Source of the DNA: Pseudomonadota bacterium
Lineage (GTDB): Bacteria; Pseudomonadota; Gammaproteobacteria; Xanthomonadales; Xanthomonadaceae
Assembly (NCBI GenBank): GCA_023425225.1
Contig: JAFADB010000090.1
Location: 1-26,732 of the forward strand
Direction: 5' to 3'
DNA length: 26,732 nt
Shown here piece after piece: positions 15,528 to 24,302 of this stretch (positions within the stretch are counted from its first letter, which is position 1; each line of letters opens with the position of its first letter). Below the pieces are notes generated by a model. That model was given only the letters and a program-made list of their open reading frames with translations. It was not told the origin of the DNA and did not search any database. Position numbers and translations under genes: made by a program.

Positions 15528-17003
15528 ATGCCGCGCGCCGCGCGCCAGTGGTTCGTGCCGCTGCTGCTGGCCGTGGTGCTGGGTGCGGCTGTACCGGTGG
15601 TGGCCGCGCAGCCGGCTGCGACGCTGCAGCAGGTCGTGGCTCAGGTCGATCGCGGGCAGTTCGCGCAGGCCGAGGCCGCCATCGCGCAGGCGCTGGCGGA
15701 CCCGCAACTGGCGGACGCGCAGCGCGGCGCGTTCGAGTTCGAGCGCGAGCGCATGCGCCGCATGCGGCTGGATTTCGGCCTCGACGCCGAACAGGCCAAG
15801 GCCAGGATCCGCACCGCGATCCCCGACCTGCGCGATGACGAGTTCGCCGCCTGGGACGACGCCGGCCTGATCGAGCACCTGGACATCGACGGCCAGCGCC
15901 GCTACTTCAACCGTGCGCCCTCCAACCTGTTCCGGCTCAGTCCCGAAGCGGCCGCGCGCCGCGCGCCGCCGGTGAAGCCTTTCCGCAGCGGCCCCTACGA
16001 GACCTTGAATCCGCATCACCGCGAGGTGCTCGACGCCGCACGCGACAGCGCGGCCACCAGCCTGGCGCCGCGCCGCCTGCGCGTGACCCAGTCGCTCACC
16101 GTGCATGCCGACGCGGTTCCCGCCGGCGAGACCGTGCGCGCCTGGATCCCGTATCCGCGCGCCATGCCCGGCCAGCAGGAGGACATCCGCTGGCTCGGCA
16201 GCGTGCCGGCCGGCGGCGAGCCCGCGGCCGAGGACACCCTGCAGCGCACCGCCTACCTGCAGGCGCCGGCGGTGGCGGGCCAGCCGACGACGTTCTCCAT
16301 CAGCTACGAGCTGACCGTCTACGCGCGCCACTTCGACATCGACCCGGACAAGGTGGTTCCGGCACCGGCCAGCGCCGAACTGGCGCCCTACCTGCAGCAG
16401 CGGCCACCGCACGTGGTGTTCACCCCGGCACTGCGCGAGTTCTCGCGCCAGGTGGTGGGCGATGAGACCAATCCCTACCGCATCGCGCGCAAGCTGTTCG
16501 CCGCGGTCGACCGCATTCCCTGGGCCGGCGCGCGCGAGTACTCCACCCTGTCCAACATCAGCGACTACGCGCTGCATGCCGGCCACGCCGACTGCGGCCA
16601 GCAGACCCTGCTGCTGATCGCGCTGCTGCGCATGAACGGCATCCCCGCGCGCTGGCAGTCCGGCTGGACCTTCTCCGACGACGACGTCGGCTACGACAAC
16701 ATGCACGACTGGGGCTGGATGTACCTGGCGCCATACGGCTGGGTGCCGATGGACGTGACCACCGGCGCGCTGGACAGCGACGATCCGGCGCTGCGCGACT
16801 TCTACTTCGGCGGCCTGGATGCGTACCGCATCGCGTTCAACGACGACTGGACGCAGCCGCTGGTGCCGGCCAAGCGGTTCTTCCGCTCGGAGACCGTCGA
16901 TTCGCAACGCGGCGAAGCCGAATGGCGCGGCGGCAACCTGTATTTCGATCAATGGGACTACGACTTCGACTGGCGGATGCTGCCGCTCGGGGATCGGCAC
17001 TGA
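15528..17003 (+). CDS. Exported transglutaminase-like domain protein
   Basis: A 491-residue periplasmic or secreted protein with a signal peptide (residues 1-28, hydrophobic FVPLLLAVVLGAAVPVVAA). Residues about 30-100 are helical, a beta-rich domain of about residues 185-270 follows, and the transglutaminase-like core is near residues 330-410. The papain-type triad is visible as Cys356 (HADCGQQT), His393 (NMHDWGWMY) and Asp409 (VPMDV). Such domains cleave or transfer amide bonds in peptides and proteins; no substrate can be named. The ATG at 15528 is chosen for the signal peptide; GTG at 15495 or ATG at 15441 are possible. It is divergent from the NlpC/P60 gene and 60 bases before the TonB-dependent receptor, likely in one operon. 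Confidence 0.82.
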   Translation: MPRAARQWFVPLLLAVVLGAAVPVVAAQPAATLQQVVAQVDRGQFAQAEAAIAQALADPQLADAQRGAFEFERERMRRMRLDFGLDAEQAKARIRTAIPDLRDDEFAAWDDAGLIEHLDIDGQRRYFNRAPSNLFRLSPEAAARRAPPVKPFRSGPYETLNPHHREVLDAARDSAATSLAPRRLRVTQSLTVHADAVPAGETVRAWIPYPRAMPGQQEDIRWLGSVPAGGEPAAEDTLQRTAYLQAPAVAGQPTTFSISYELTVYARHFDIDPDKVVPAPASAELAPYLQQRPPHVVFTPALREFSRQVVGDETNPYRIARKLFAAVDRIPWAGAREYSTLSNISDYALHAGHADCGQQTLLLIALLRMNGIPARWQSGWTFSDDDVGYDNMHDWGWMYLAPYGWVPMDVTTGALDSDDPALRDFYFGGLDAYRIAFNDDWTQPLVPAKRFFRSETVDSQRGEAEWRGGNLYFDQWDYDFDWRMLPLGDRH

Positions 17004-17063
17004 CGCCGGGGACGGCACGTTTGGCAAGCAACCACCACCATTTCACCTGAAGGAGAGAGCAGG

Positions 17064-20060
17064 ATGAACGGCAAGAGTTTGAGGAAGGCGGCACTGTGCG
17101 TCGCGCTGGGCGCCTGCCTGGGCGCGATGGCACCGATGGCGATGGCGCAGAGCGCGACCGGCGCCATCGCCGGTCGGGCGAACGCCGGCGACCAGATCAC
17201 CATCACCAACCCCGATACCGGGCTGACGCGCACGGTCACCGTCGGCAGCGACGGCACCTATCGCCTGGGCCAGCTGCCCGTGGGCAACTACACCCTGCAG
17301 GTCAGGCGCGACGGGACAACCGACAGGGAGCCGCTGGGGGTGAGCGTGTCGCTGGGCGGCACCACCACCGTCAACCTGGGCGGCAGCGGCGACGCGGTGA
17401 CGCTGGATTCGGTGCAGGTGGTGGGTTCGAGGATCGTCAACCGCGTGGACGTGCATTCCACCGAGACCTCGTTCAACGTCAGCCGACAGGAACTGGCACG
17501 CCTGCCGGTGGACCAGAGCGTGGGGGCGGTGGCGCTGCTGGCACCCGGCGTGGTCGCCTCCGGTGCCACCTTCGGCGGCCTGACCTTCGGCGGTTCGTCG
17601 GTGGCCGAGAACGCCTACTACATCAACGGCCTCAACGTGACCGATCCGTATCGCCGCCAGGGCTTCTCGACGGTGCCGTTCAACTTCTACCAGGAATTCC
17701 AGGTCAAGACCGGCGGCTACTCGGCCGAATTCGGCCGCAGCACCGGCGGCGTCATCAACGCCATCACCCGCTCGGGCACCAACGAGTTCCAGGGCGGCGT
17801 GGAAGTCACCATGGAACCCTCGGCGTGGGCTTCGGCGAAGAAGGACCACTTCCACCGCGACGGCACCATCGACGAGCGCGACCGCACCAGCCGCGATACC
17901 AACCCGCTGTTCAAGACCAACGTCTGGGCGTCCGGTCCGATCGTGAGGGACCGGCTGTTCTTCTTCGCCATGTACGAGGACCGCGACAACGACTCCCGCG
18001 ACATCGACACCAGCGAGGCCTGGAAGACCAAGGGCAACAATGGCTTCTGGGGCGGAAAGCTCGACTGGCGCATCACCGACGACCACCTGCTGGAGCTGCT
18101 GGCCTTCTCCGACAAGGCCGATACCGTCACCACCAGCTACGACGACTACGACTGGGACAGCGGCGAGTTCGGCGCGCCGTCGGGCCAGAGCAGCGCCGGC
18201 TCGGGCGGCGACAACTGGTCGCTCACCTATACCGGCCACCTCACCGACAACTTCGTCGCCAAGGCGATGTATGGCGTGAACAAGCGCAGCGCCACCAGCG
18301 GCAGCCCGCTGGACGGCGACTGCAGCATCGTCACCCTGGCCAGCAGCTACACGCAGATCTACGGTCCCAAGTCCAACGAGGGCTGCCATCCGACCAACAG
18401 CAGCATCAGCAGCCGCCACGACAAGCGCGAGGCCACGCGCCTGGACTTCGAGTGGACGCTCGGCGACCACCTGGTGCGCTTTGGCCTGGACCAGGAAGTG
18501 ATGGATTCGGACAGCTCGGTGGTGTACCCGGGCGATGGCGTCAGCTACCAGGCCCAGGCCGCCACGCCGGGCGGGGTGCTGCCGAACGGCGCGCTGATCC
18601 CGGACGGCGTCACCCGCATCATCGATGCGCGCCGCTACATCACCGGCTCCCCGGTCAGCACCAAGGCGCAGGCGTTCTACCTGGAGGACAACTGGAACGT
18701 CACTTCCAACCTGCTGTTGAACCTCGGCGTGCGTTTCGACCAGTTCCACAACAAGCTGGCCTCCGGCGCCACCTTCGCCAAGACCAAGTTCAACGACATG
18801 ATCTCCCCGCGCCTTGGCTTCAGCTGGGACGTGAAGGGCGACGGCTCGACCAAGGTGTTCGGCAACGCGGGCCGCTACTACCTGCCGTTGACCAACAAGC
18901 TCACCGACTACTTCGGCGGCGGCACCACGGACGAGCACACCTACTACGTGCTCAATGGCTGGGTCGAGCGGCCGAACCCGAACGGCGGCGGGACCTACCT
19001 GGCGCCCGACCTCGGCGCGCAGATCGGCGCGGTCAACACCGACGGCAACGCCCCCGCGCCCGACGACGTCCGCACCGCGGTCGCCCGCGACCTGAAGCAG
19101 GTGTTCCAGGACGAGTACATCCTCGGCTTCCAGCAGGCGATCAACGAGGCCTGGTCGTACGGCGTCAATGCCACCTACCGCAGGATGACCCGCGCCGTGG
19201 AAGATGCGCGCATCAACCACGTCGAAGGCTGCCCCTGGTACTCCGGCGACTGGCCGATCATCAACCCCGGCGAGAAGGTGACGCTGTGGTGCCCGGACAC
19301 GGACGGCTGGGTCGAGTTCGATTCCTCCAAGGACGGCTACCAGGCCGGCGGCAGCGGCGTGGTGATGGGCTACAAGAAGCCCAAGCGCACCTACAAGGCG
19401 ATCGAGTTCCAGATCGACCGCGCCTGGGACGACAAGTGGGCCTTCAACGCCAGCTACATCTGGTCCAAGAGCGAGGGCAACATCGAAGGCCCGGTGAACT
19501 CGGACACCGGCTACGCCGACACCAACCTGGTGCAGTACTACGACCATCCGGCGGTCAACGAGCGCTACGGCGTGCTGTTCAACGACTTCCGCCACCAGTT
19601 CAAGCTGCGCGGCAGCTACAAGCTCAACGAGCAGTGGTCGTTCGGCAGCACGCTCTCCGCGCGCTCCGGCGGGCCGATCACCGCCTTCGGCGTGGTCTGG
19701 CCCAACGACAGCCGCACCGCGGGTGGCCCGGGCGAGTTCAGCGGCGGTGGTTCGGGCTGGCTGTGCGTGGCCAACTGCTCGGACTGGGCGAACCGCGAGC
19801 TGGTCTATTCCGAGCGCGGCGCGTTCGGCCGGATGCCCTGGGTCGTGGACCTGGGCGCCAGCGTGACCTGGACGCTGCCCGTGGAGGGCATCGACCTGAA
19901 GGCCCGCTTCTCCGTGTACAACCTGCTCAACAGGCAGACGGTGGTCAACGTGCATTCGCGCTACGAAGGCCAGCCGGGAACGCAGCTTCCGTACTTCGGC
20001 GAAGGCACGGTCTGGCAGGCGCCGCGCTACATGAACCTGGTGGTGGCCTGGAACTTCTGA
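17064..20060 (+). CDS. Oar-like TonB-dependent receptor
   Basis: A 998-residue outer-membrane receptor. A signal peptide (residues 1-28, ending AMAQ) is followed by a carboxypeptidase-regulatory-like domain (about 30-105; DGTYRLGQLPVGNYTLQV), a plug domain (about 115-235; LDSVQVVGS as possible TonB box, YYINGLNVTDP, GGYSAEFGRSTGGVIN) and a 22-strand type barrel ending in Phe (VVAWNF). Cysteine pairs in presumed extracellular loops (DCSIV/GCHPT, GCPWY/LWCPDT, LCVANCSDW) may form disulphides. AAGGAG at 17050-17055 is well spaced from the ATG. A strong terminator follows directly. Oar-type receptors are often tied to peptide or protein substrates; with its neighbours here, murein peptides are a reasonable ligand guess. 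Confidence 0.92.
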   Translation: MNGKSLRKAALCVALGACLGAMAPMAMAQSATGAIAGRANAGDQITITNPDTGLTRTVTVGSDGTYRLGQLPVGNYTLQVRRDGTTDREPLGVSVSLGGTTTVNLGGSGDAVTLDSVQVVGSRIVNRVDVHSTETSFNVSRQELARLPVDQSVGAVALLAPGVVASGATFGGLTFGGSSVAENAYYINGLNVTDPYRRQGFSTVPFNFYQEFQVKTGGYSAEFGRSTGGVINAITRSGTNEFQGGVEVTMEPSAWASAKKDHFHRDGTIDERDRTSRDTNPLFKTNVWASGPIVRDRLFFFAMYEDRDNDSRDIDTSEAWKTKGNNGFWGGKLDWRITDDHLLELLAFSDKADTVTTSYDDYDWDSGEFGAPSGQSSAGSGGDNWSLTYTGHLTDNFVAKAMYGVNKRSATSGSPLDGDCSIVTLASSYTQIYGPKSNEGCHPTNSSISSRHDKREATRLDFEWTLGDHLVRFGLDQEVMDSDSSVVYPGDGVSYQAQAATPGGVLPNGALIPDGVTRIIDARRYITGSPVSTKAQAFYLEDNWNVTSNLLLNLGVRFDQFHNKLASGATFAKTKFNDMISPRLGFSWDVKGDGSTKVFGNAGRYYLPLTNKLTDYFGGGTTDEHTYYVLNGWVERPNPNGGGTYLAPDLGAQIGAVNTDGNAPAPDDVRTAVARDLKQVFQDEYILGFQQAINEAWSYGVNATYRRMTRAVEDARINHVEGCPWYSGDWPIINPGEKVTLWCPDTDGWVEFDSSKDGYQAGGSGVVMGYKKPKRTYKAIEFQIDRAWDDKWAFNASYIWSKSEGNIEGPVNSDTGYADTNLVQYYDHPAVNERYGVLFNDFRHQFKLRGSYKLNEQWSFGSTLSARSGGPITAFGVVWPNDSRTAGGPGEFSGGGSGWLCVANCSDWANRELVYSERGAFGRMPWVVDLGASVTWTLPVEGIDLKARFSVYNLLNRQTVVNVHSRYEGQPGTQLPYFGEGTVWQAPRYMNLVVAWNF

Positions 20061-20069
20061 TGGGGAGGT

Positions 20070-20107
20070 GGCGAACGGCCTGCTTCGGCAGGCCGTTCGC
20101 CTTTTTT
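20070..20107 (+). terminator. Rho-independent terminator after the TonB-dependent receptor
   Basis: A perfect 14-bp stem (20070-20083 with 20088-20101), a TTCG tetraloop and a run of six T (20102-20107), starting nine bases after the receptor stop. This is the clearest intrinsic terminator in the window. Because the next gene starts only 15 bases later with no visible promoter, it may act as a partial terminator. Confidence 0.93.
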
Positions 20108-20122
20108 GCAAGGGGCACGACG

Positions 20123-21715
20123 ATGCGGCTGAAATTCCCGATTGTGTTGGTCGCCGCGCTGCTGGCCGGACAAGGACATGCCTCGCAGGGACCATCCTCC
20201 GGGGGGCAGGCTTCCGCGGTGGACGCCGCACGCGTGGAAATGCTGGTCGACCAGGCCGTGCGCCGCTACCAGCTGCCGGGCATCGCGGTGGGGGTGATCG
20301 AGGACGGGCGCATCGTGCAGCGCGTCACCCGCGGCGAGCGGGTGGCGGGCGAGGGCGGGCGGATCGATGGCGACACGCTGTTCAAGATCGCCTCCAACAG
20401 CAAGGCGATGACCACCGCGGTGCTGGCGCGGCTGGTCGATGCCGGCAAACTGCGCTGGGACGACCCGGTCACCAAATACCTGCCGCAGTTCCGCATGCAC
20501 GATCCCTGGGTCACCGCCAACATCCAGGTGCGCGACCTGCTGATCCACAACAGCGGCCTGGGCCTGGGCGCCGGCGACCTGATGCTGTGGCCCGAGCCCA
20601 ACGACTTCACCCGCGCCGACATCATCGCCGGGCTGGCCCATCTCAAGCCCACCCACAGCTTCCGTTCCCACTACGCCTACGACAACCTGCTGTACGTGGT
20701 CGCCGGCGAGGTGGCCGCGGCCGCCGGCGGCCAGCCCTACGAGCAGCTGGTGCGCGAGCAGGTGTTCGCGCCGCTGGGGATGGAGCGCTGCCAGGTGGGG
20801 AGCTGGCGGCGCGATGCGGTCGGCAACATCGCCCAGCCGCACATGCGCGCCGACGGCCGCAACGTGCCGGTGCGCGAGGATGGCGAGGTGATCCCCGACT
20901 CGCCGTCGATGGCGGCCGGCGGCATCCGCTGCAGCGTCGACGACATGCTCACCTGGATGCAGGCCTGGCTGACGCCCGATCCCGCCCATCCCTGGCTCTC
21001 GGACGAGCAGCGCCGGGCGGTGTGGACACTGCAGACGCCGATGCCGATCTCCCAACGCATGCGCGACTGGGACGGCACCCGCATGTACGGCTATGGCTAT
21101 GGCTGGCGCATCTCCGACGTCGATGGCCAGTGGAAGGTGGCGCACACCGGCACGCTGATGGGCATGTATTCCTCGCTGGTGCTGCTGCCCGATCGCCGCA
21201 GCGGCTTCGTCATCCTGATCAACGGCGAGGGCGAGCAGGCGCGCGAGGCGCTTGGCGAGGCGCTGCTCAAGCGCTTCACCCGTCCGCACGCGCGGCAGCT
21301 GGATACCGACCACTACGCCGCGGAACTGGAACGCGCGCGTGCGTCGCGTCCGGCATCCGCGCCGCACGCGCCGGACACGACGACACGCATCCCCGCTACC
21401 GCCGCCGCGCTGGCGCCGTGGCTGGGCATCTGGCGCGATCCCTGGTTCGGGCAGGTACGGCTGTGCCCGGCCGGTGCCGGCGTCGAGTTCGCCGCGGCCA
21501 GGTCGCCGCGGCTGCGCGGCACGGCGATGCTCGTCGGCGAGCGCGTGCTGGTGGACTGGGCCGATCCCAGCATCGATGCCGAACCCTGGCTGCAGTTCTC
21601 CACGGAGGACGGCGTGCGCCGGCTGCGGCTGCAACATGTCGACCCGGATGCCGACTTCAGCTACGACTATCCCGACCTCGACTTCGCCTGGAGCGGGCCC
21701 TGCCCATCCCCGTAG
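20123..21715 (+). CDS. Exported beta-lactamase-fold serine hydrolase (class C / D-aminopeptidase type)
   Basis: A 530-residue exported serine hydrolase of the beta-lactamase/penicillin-binding-like family. A signal peptide spans residues 1-20. The three active-site motifs are Ser91-x-x-Lys94 (IASNSKAM), Tyr186-Asp-Asn188 (YAYDN) and His341-Thr-Gly343 (AHTGT). A C-terminal beta domain, about residues 400-525, resembles DUF3471. Relatives include D-aminopeptidases, DD-carboxypeptidases and esterases, so it might act on D-amino-acid peptides here; it is not a recognised resistance beta-lactamase. AAGGGG precedes the ATG at good spacing. The gene lies directly after a strong terminator, so expression may depend on read-through. 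The same reading frame is open upstream through the receptor, but that part is a shadow. Confidence 0.88.
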   Translation: MRLKFPIVLVAALLAGQGHASQGPSSGGQASAVDAARVEMLVDQAVRRYQLPGIAVGVIEDGRIVQRVTRGERVAGEGGRIDGDTLFKIASNSKAMTTAVLARLVDAGKLRWDDPVTKYLPQFRMHDPWVTANIQVRDLLIHNSGLGLGAGDLMLWPEPNDFTRADIIAGLAHLKPTHSFRSHYAYDNLLYVVAGEVAAAAGGQPYEQLVREQVFAPLGMERCQVGSWRRDAVGNIAQPHMRADGRNVPVREDGEVIPDSPSMAAGGIRCSVDDMLTWMQAWLTPDPAHPWLSDEQRRAVWTLQTPMPISQRMRDWDGTRMYGYGYGWRISDVDGQWKVAHTGTLMGMYSSLVLLPDRRSGFVILINGEGEQAREALGEALLKRFTRPHARQLDTDHYAAELERARASRPASAPHAPDTTTRIPATAAALAPWLGIWRDPWFGQVRLCPAGAGVEFAAARSPRLRGTAMLVGERVLVDWADPSIDAEPWLQFSTEDGVRRLRLQHVDPDADFSYDYPDLDFAWSGPCPSP

Positions 21716-21806
21716 CGCCGGGTTTGTGCTTGCATCCCCCTTCGGGACCCGGCTCCACGCATCCCGCTCAGGACACTTCCTCCCCCTCGAACCGCAGGCC
21801 ATCGCC

Positions 21807-22622
21807 ATGACCGCCTTACGATTGCGTTCCTTCCGCCGGCTGCCGCTGCCGCTGCCGCTGCTGCTGCTGTCGGCGCTGCTGCTTGCCGCCTGCGGCCACG
21901 TCCCGCAGCGCAACCCGCTGGCGACCTGGGAGCCCTCGCCCAACCAGGACGAGCGGCGCCCGATCCTGATCGTGCTGCACTACACCGACCAGGATTCGGT
22001 GCAGGAGAGCCTGCACACGCTGCGCACCCGCAACAGCGGCGGGCCGGTCAGCGCGCACTACCTGGTCGGCGCCGACGGTTCGCGCTACCAACTGGTCAGC
22101 GACGAACGCCGCGCCTGGCACGGCGGGCCGGGGCGCTGGGGCACGATCACCGACATCAACTCCGCCTCCATCGGCATCGAGCTGGACAACGACGGCCACT
22201 CGCCGTTCCCGGACGCGCAGATCGACAGCCTGCTGCTGTTGCTGGACGACCTGTGCACGCGGCTGCGCATTCCGCGCACGCAGATCGTCGGCCACCAGGA
22301 TTTCGCCCCCGGGCGCAAGATCGACCCGGGCCCGCTGTTCCCGTGGAAGCGGCTGGCCGAGGCCGGCTTCGGCATCTGGCCGGCGGACGACGCAGCGCCG
22401 CCGCCGGATGGTTTCGATCCGTGGCTGGCCCTGCGCCTGATCGGCTATCCGCTGGACGACCGCGCCGCCACCGTGCGCGCGTTCCGCAACCGCTTCCGCG
22501 GCATGGAGGGCAACGTGCTCGATGCCGAGGACCTGCGCATCCTGCATGCGTTGACCCTGCTGCCCTCGGTCGGTGCCGGGTCCGCCGCGCCGCCGGCGCC
22601 GGCGGGGCAAGCGCTGCCCTGA
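21807..22622 (+). CDS. amiD: N-acetylmuramoyl-L-alanine amidase, AmiD-type lipoprotein
   Basis: A 271-residue zinc amidase that splits MurNAc from L-Ala of the stem peptide. A lipoprotein signal ends in LLAAC with Cys29, so it is probably anchored to the outer membrane like E. coli AmiD (276 residues). The Amidase_2 domain shows the zinc ligands His58 (IVLHYT), His163 (VGHQDFAPG) and Asp173 (KIDPG), spaced as in AmiD (50, 151, 161), and the IGIELDN block. A C-terminal peptidoglycan-binding-like helical domain (about residues 200-250; FDPWLALRLIGYPL) also matches AmiD. Cytoplasmic AmpD lacks these last features. It lies 91 bases after the serine hydrolase and 91 before the dipeptidase. Only a weak Shine-Dalgarno is seen. 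Confidence 0.9.
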   Translation: MTALRLRSFRRLPLPLPLLLLSALLLAACGHVPQRNPLATWEPSPNQDERRPILIVLHYTDQDSVQESLHTLRTRNSGGPVSAHYLVGADGSRYQLVSDERRAWHGGPGRWGTITDINSASIGIELDNDGHSPFPDAQIDSLLLLLDDLCTRLRIPRTQIVGHQDFAPGRKIDPGPLFPWKRLAEAGFGIWPADDAAPPPDGFDPWLALRLIGYPLDDRAATVRAFRNRFRGMEGNVLDAEDLRILHALTLLPSVGAGSAAPPAPAGQALP

Positions 22623-22713
22623 TGCCGGCATCGCGCCTGCGGGTCCACAATGCCGGGACGCCGATCGCCGGCGACGCATCGCCGCGGCGGCGGCATCGAC
22701 CGGGAGCTGTGCC

Positions 22714-23442
22714 ATGACCTTCGCCATCACCTCGTACCGTTTCCGGCGTGTCTGCACGCTGTTGCTGGCGCTCCTGCCGCTGGCTGCGGCGCAGGCCGCG
22801 GAGGTGCGGGTCGCGCCGGCGACCGATGCCGGTCAGGCCGGCATGCGCGAGATCCGCGAGCTGGCGCCGGACATCGCGCTGGACATCCGCTACGCCGGCA
22901 GCGACAACTTCACCGGTCGTCCCGTGCCCGGCTACGACGCCGCCAAGTGCTACCTGCTGGAACCGGTCGCCGCGGCCCTGGCCGGGGTGCAGGCCCGGCT
23001 GCGCGCGCAGGGCTACTCGCTGCAGGTGTTCGACTGCTACCGTCCGGCGCACTCGGTGAAGGCGTTCGTCGCCTGGGTCGCCACCGCCGACGATCCGCAT
23101 GCCAAGGCCGTCCACTACCCCAACGTGGACAAGCGCGCATTGCTGGACGGCTACATCGCCGAGACCTCCGGCCACAGCCGCGGCGCCACCGTCGACCTGA
23201 CCCTGCTCGACTGCCGCGCCGGCAGCTGCGTCCCGCTGGACATGGGCACCGGCTTCGACTACTTCGACCCGCGCGCGCATACCGATGCGCCGGGGCTGGA
23301 CGAGGCGCAGGCCGGCAACCGCCGGCGCCTGCTGCAGGCGATGGCCGCCGGCGGTTTTGCCAACTACCCGATGGAGTGGTGGCACTACACGCTGCGGCCC
23401 GAGCCCGCGCCGGACACCGCCTACGATTTCCCGGTGCGCTGA
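22714..23442 (+). CDS. ddpX: Exported D-Ala-D-Ala dipeptidase (VanX/DdpX type)
   Basis: A 242-residue zinc dipeptidase of peptidase family M15D that hydrolyses D-Ala-D-Ala. A signal peptide (residues 1-29, LLLALLPLAAAQAA) places it in the periplasm. The zinc site reads His154 and Asp161 in SGHSRGATVDLTL and His224 in EWWHYTL, with catalytic Glu221; ELAPDIALDIRYAGSDNFTG and VFDCYRP are further VanX-family blocks. GGAG is eight bases from the ATG at 22714; a longer frame from 22573 has an Arg-rich N-terminus and was rejected. Within this locus a nutritional role (recovering D-Ala) is more likely than vancomycin resistance, since no VanH, VanA or VanRS partner is present. Confidence 0.9.
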   Translation: MTFAITSYRFRRVCTLLLALLPLAAAQAAEVRVAPATDAGQAGMREIRELAPDIALDIRYAGSDNFTGRPVPGYDAAKCYLLEPVAAALAGVQARLRAQGYSLQVFDCYRPAHSVKAFVAWVATADDPHAKAVHYPNVDKRALLDGYIAETSGHSRGATVDLTLLDCRAGSCVPLDMGTGFDYFDPRAHTDAPGLDEAQAGNRRRLLQAMAAGGFANYPMEWWHYTLRPEPAPDTAYDFPVR

Positions 23443-23446
23443 GGCC

Positions 23447-23644
23447 ATGTCCTCGATGCTCGAGTTCCGCGAGATCGCCTGCCCGTACTGCGGGGAGTGG
23501 ATCGACCTGGCCATCGACGCCTCCGCCGGCGCGCAGCAGTACGTGGAGGACTGCCAGGTGTGCTGCCGGCCGATGCTGGTCAGCGTGGCGGTCGACGAAC
23601 AGGACCAGGTCGAGGTGTCGGTCCGCGCCGAGAACGAGGGCTGA
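23447..23644 (+). CDS. CPXCG-motif cysteine-rich zinc-ribbon protein
   Basis: A 65-residue cytoplasmic protein with CPYCG near residues 13-17 and CQVC near 40-43, a four-cysteine zinc-ribbon layout matching the CPXCG-motif family, whose function is unknown. Acidic residues are frequent. It starts four bases after the dipeptidase stop, so it is probably translated from the same message; the internal ATG at 23456 is a possible alternative start. Its presence at the end of the murein-peptide operon may be incidental. Confidence 0.85.
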   Translation: MSSMLEFREIACPYCGEWIDLAIDASAGAQQYVEDCQVCCRPMLVSVAVDEQDQVEVSVRAENEG

Positions 23645-23700
23645 TGCCGGGCGGGCCTGCGGGGCTCGCGTAGACTGGCCGCTTTTACCGAGGGTGGACG

Positions 23701-24090
23701 ATGAACCTGCCGCTGCATTTCGGCCTGCTGGGGTCGCTGGAGGCCGGCCTGATCGCGCTGGCGATCGGCTTCCTGGTCTACTGGCTGTGGTCGCGGCTGG
23801 CATCGCGGCTGCGCTGGTCCAGCGGCGTGGCGCTGGGGTGGGCCTGCGTCATCGCCGTCGTCGTCGGCGCCGGCCTGGATGCGTGGAACCTGTTCTACAC
23901 CAGCATGGTGCGGCTGGAGTCGCCGCTGTATGCGCGCATCGCGCTGCAGTCCATCCACGATCCGAACCAGCTTGGATCGCGGGTGGTGCTGGAGGTGGTC
24001 GGCGCACTGGCCGGCGTGGCGCTGGCGTTCTGGGTGTTCAGTGCGCGTACGGCTTTCGCCCGCGGCGACGACGAGGGCGGATCGCGCTAG
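23701..24090 (+). CDS. Small integral membrane protein, unknown function
   Basis: A 129-residue protein with three likely membrane segments (about residues 12-30, 43-60 and 96-115) and a hydrophilic stretch at 68-93. GAGGGTGG lies a few bases before the ATG, and TAGACT at 23671-23676 could be a -10 box, giving it its own promoter. I do not recognise a family. The reading frame and membrane pattern make a real gene likely. A 7-bp inverted repeat (24099-24105 with 24119-24125) follows the stop and could be a weak terminator. Confidence 0.7.
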   Translation: MNLPLHFGLLGSLEAGLIALAIGFLVYWLWSRLASRLRWSSGVALGWACVIAVVVGAGLDAWNLFYTSMVRLESPLYARIALQSIHDPNQLGSRVVLEVVGALAGVALAFWVFSARTAFARGDDEGGSR

Positions 24091-24302
24091 GAACAGCGGC
24101 ACCGGTCGCAAAAACGGCCCGGTGCAATGCAAGGCTTACGTCGGGGTCACGCAACGCTAACCACCGCGGTAACGCGCCTGCGCACGCATGTGGTTAAAAG
24201 CCTGTTTGCCGGCCTGCCGCGCAGCAAAGGGTGTTCAGTTGCGGCCGGTAGGGTGGAGGACGTGCGGGATCGGCCGTGCATTCTTCATCGAAAGGAGACC
24301 CC

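Noticed and set aside
17043..20231. A 1062-residue minus-strand open frame antisense to the receptor
   Set aside because: No family motifs; it mirrors the receptor gene and its terminator. High GC content keeps such frames open.
17096..21715. A 1539-residue open frame that would fuse a long N-terminal part to the serine hydrolase
   Set aside because: The first 1009 codons overlap the TonB-dependent receptor in another frame and translate to Arg/Gly/Pro-rich sequence. The hydrolase has its own Shine-Dalgarno, ATG at 20123 and signal peptide.
20123..21715. An antibiotic-resistance class C beta-lactamase
   Set aside because: Although the three active-site motifs are present, the 530-residue length and C-terminal DUF3471-like domain fit the broader serine-hydrolase group, with HTG in place of KTG.
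22714..23442. A vancomycin resistance (vanX) cassette
   Set aside because: No vanH, ligase or two-component system is present; the protein is exported and sits in a murein-peptide locus of a Gram-negative.
24158..24196. Inverted repeat TAACCAC/GTGGTTA upstream of the EF-hand gene
   Set aside because: Seven-base arms with a 25-base spacer; too weak to call an operator without conservation data.
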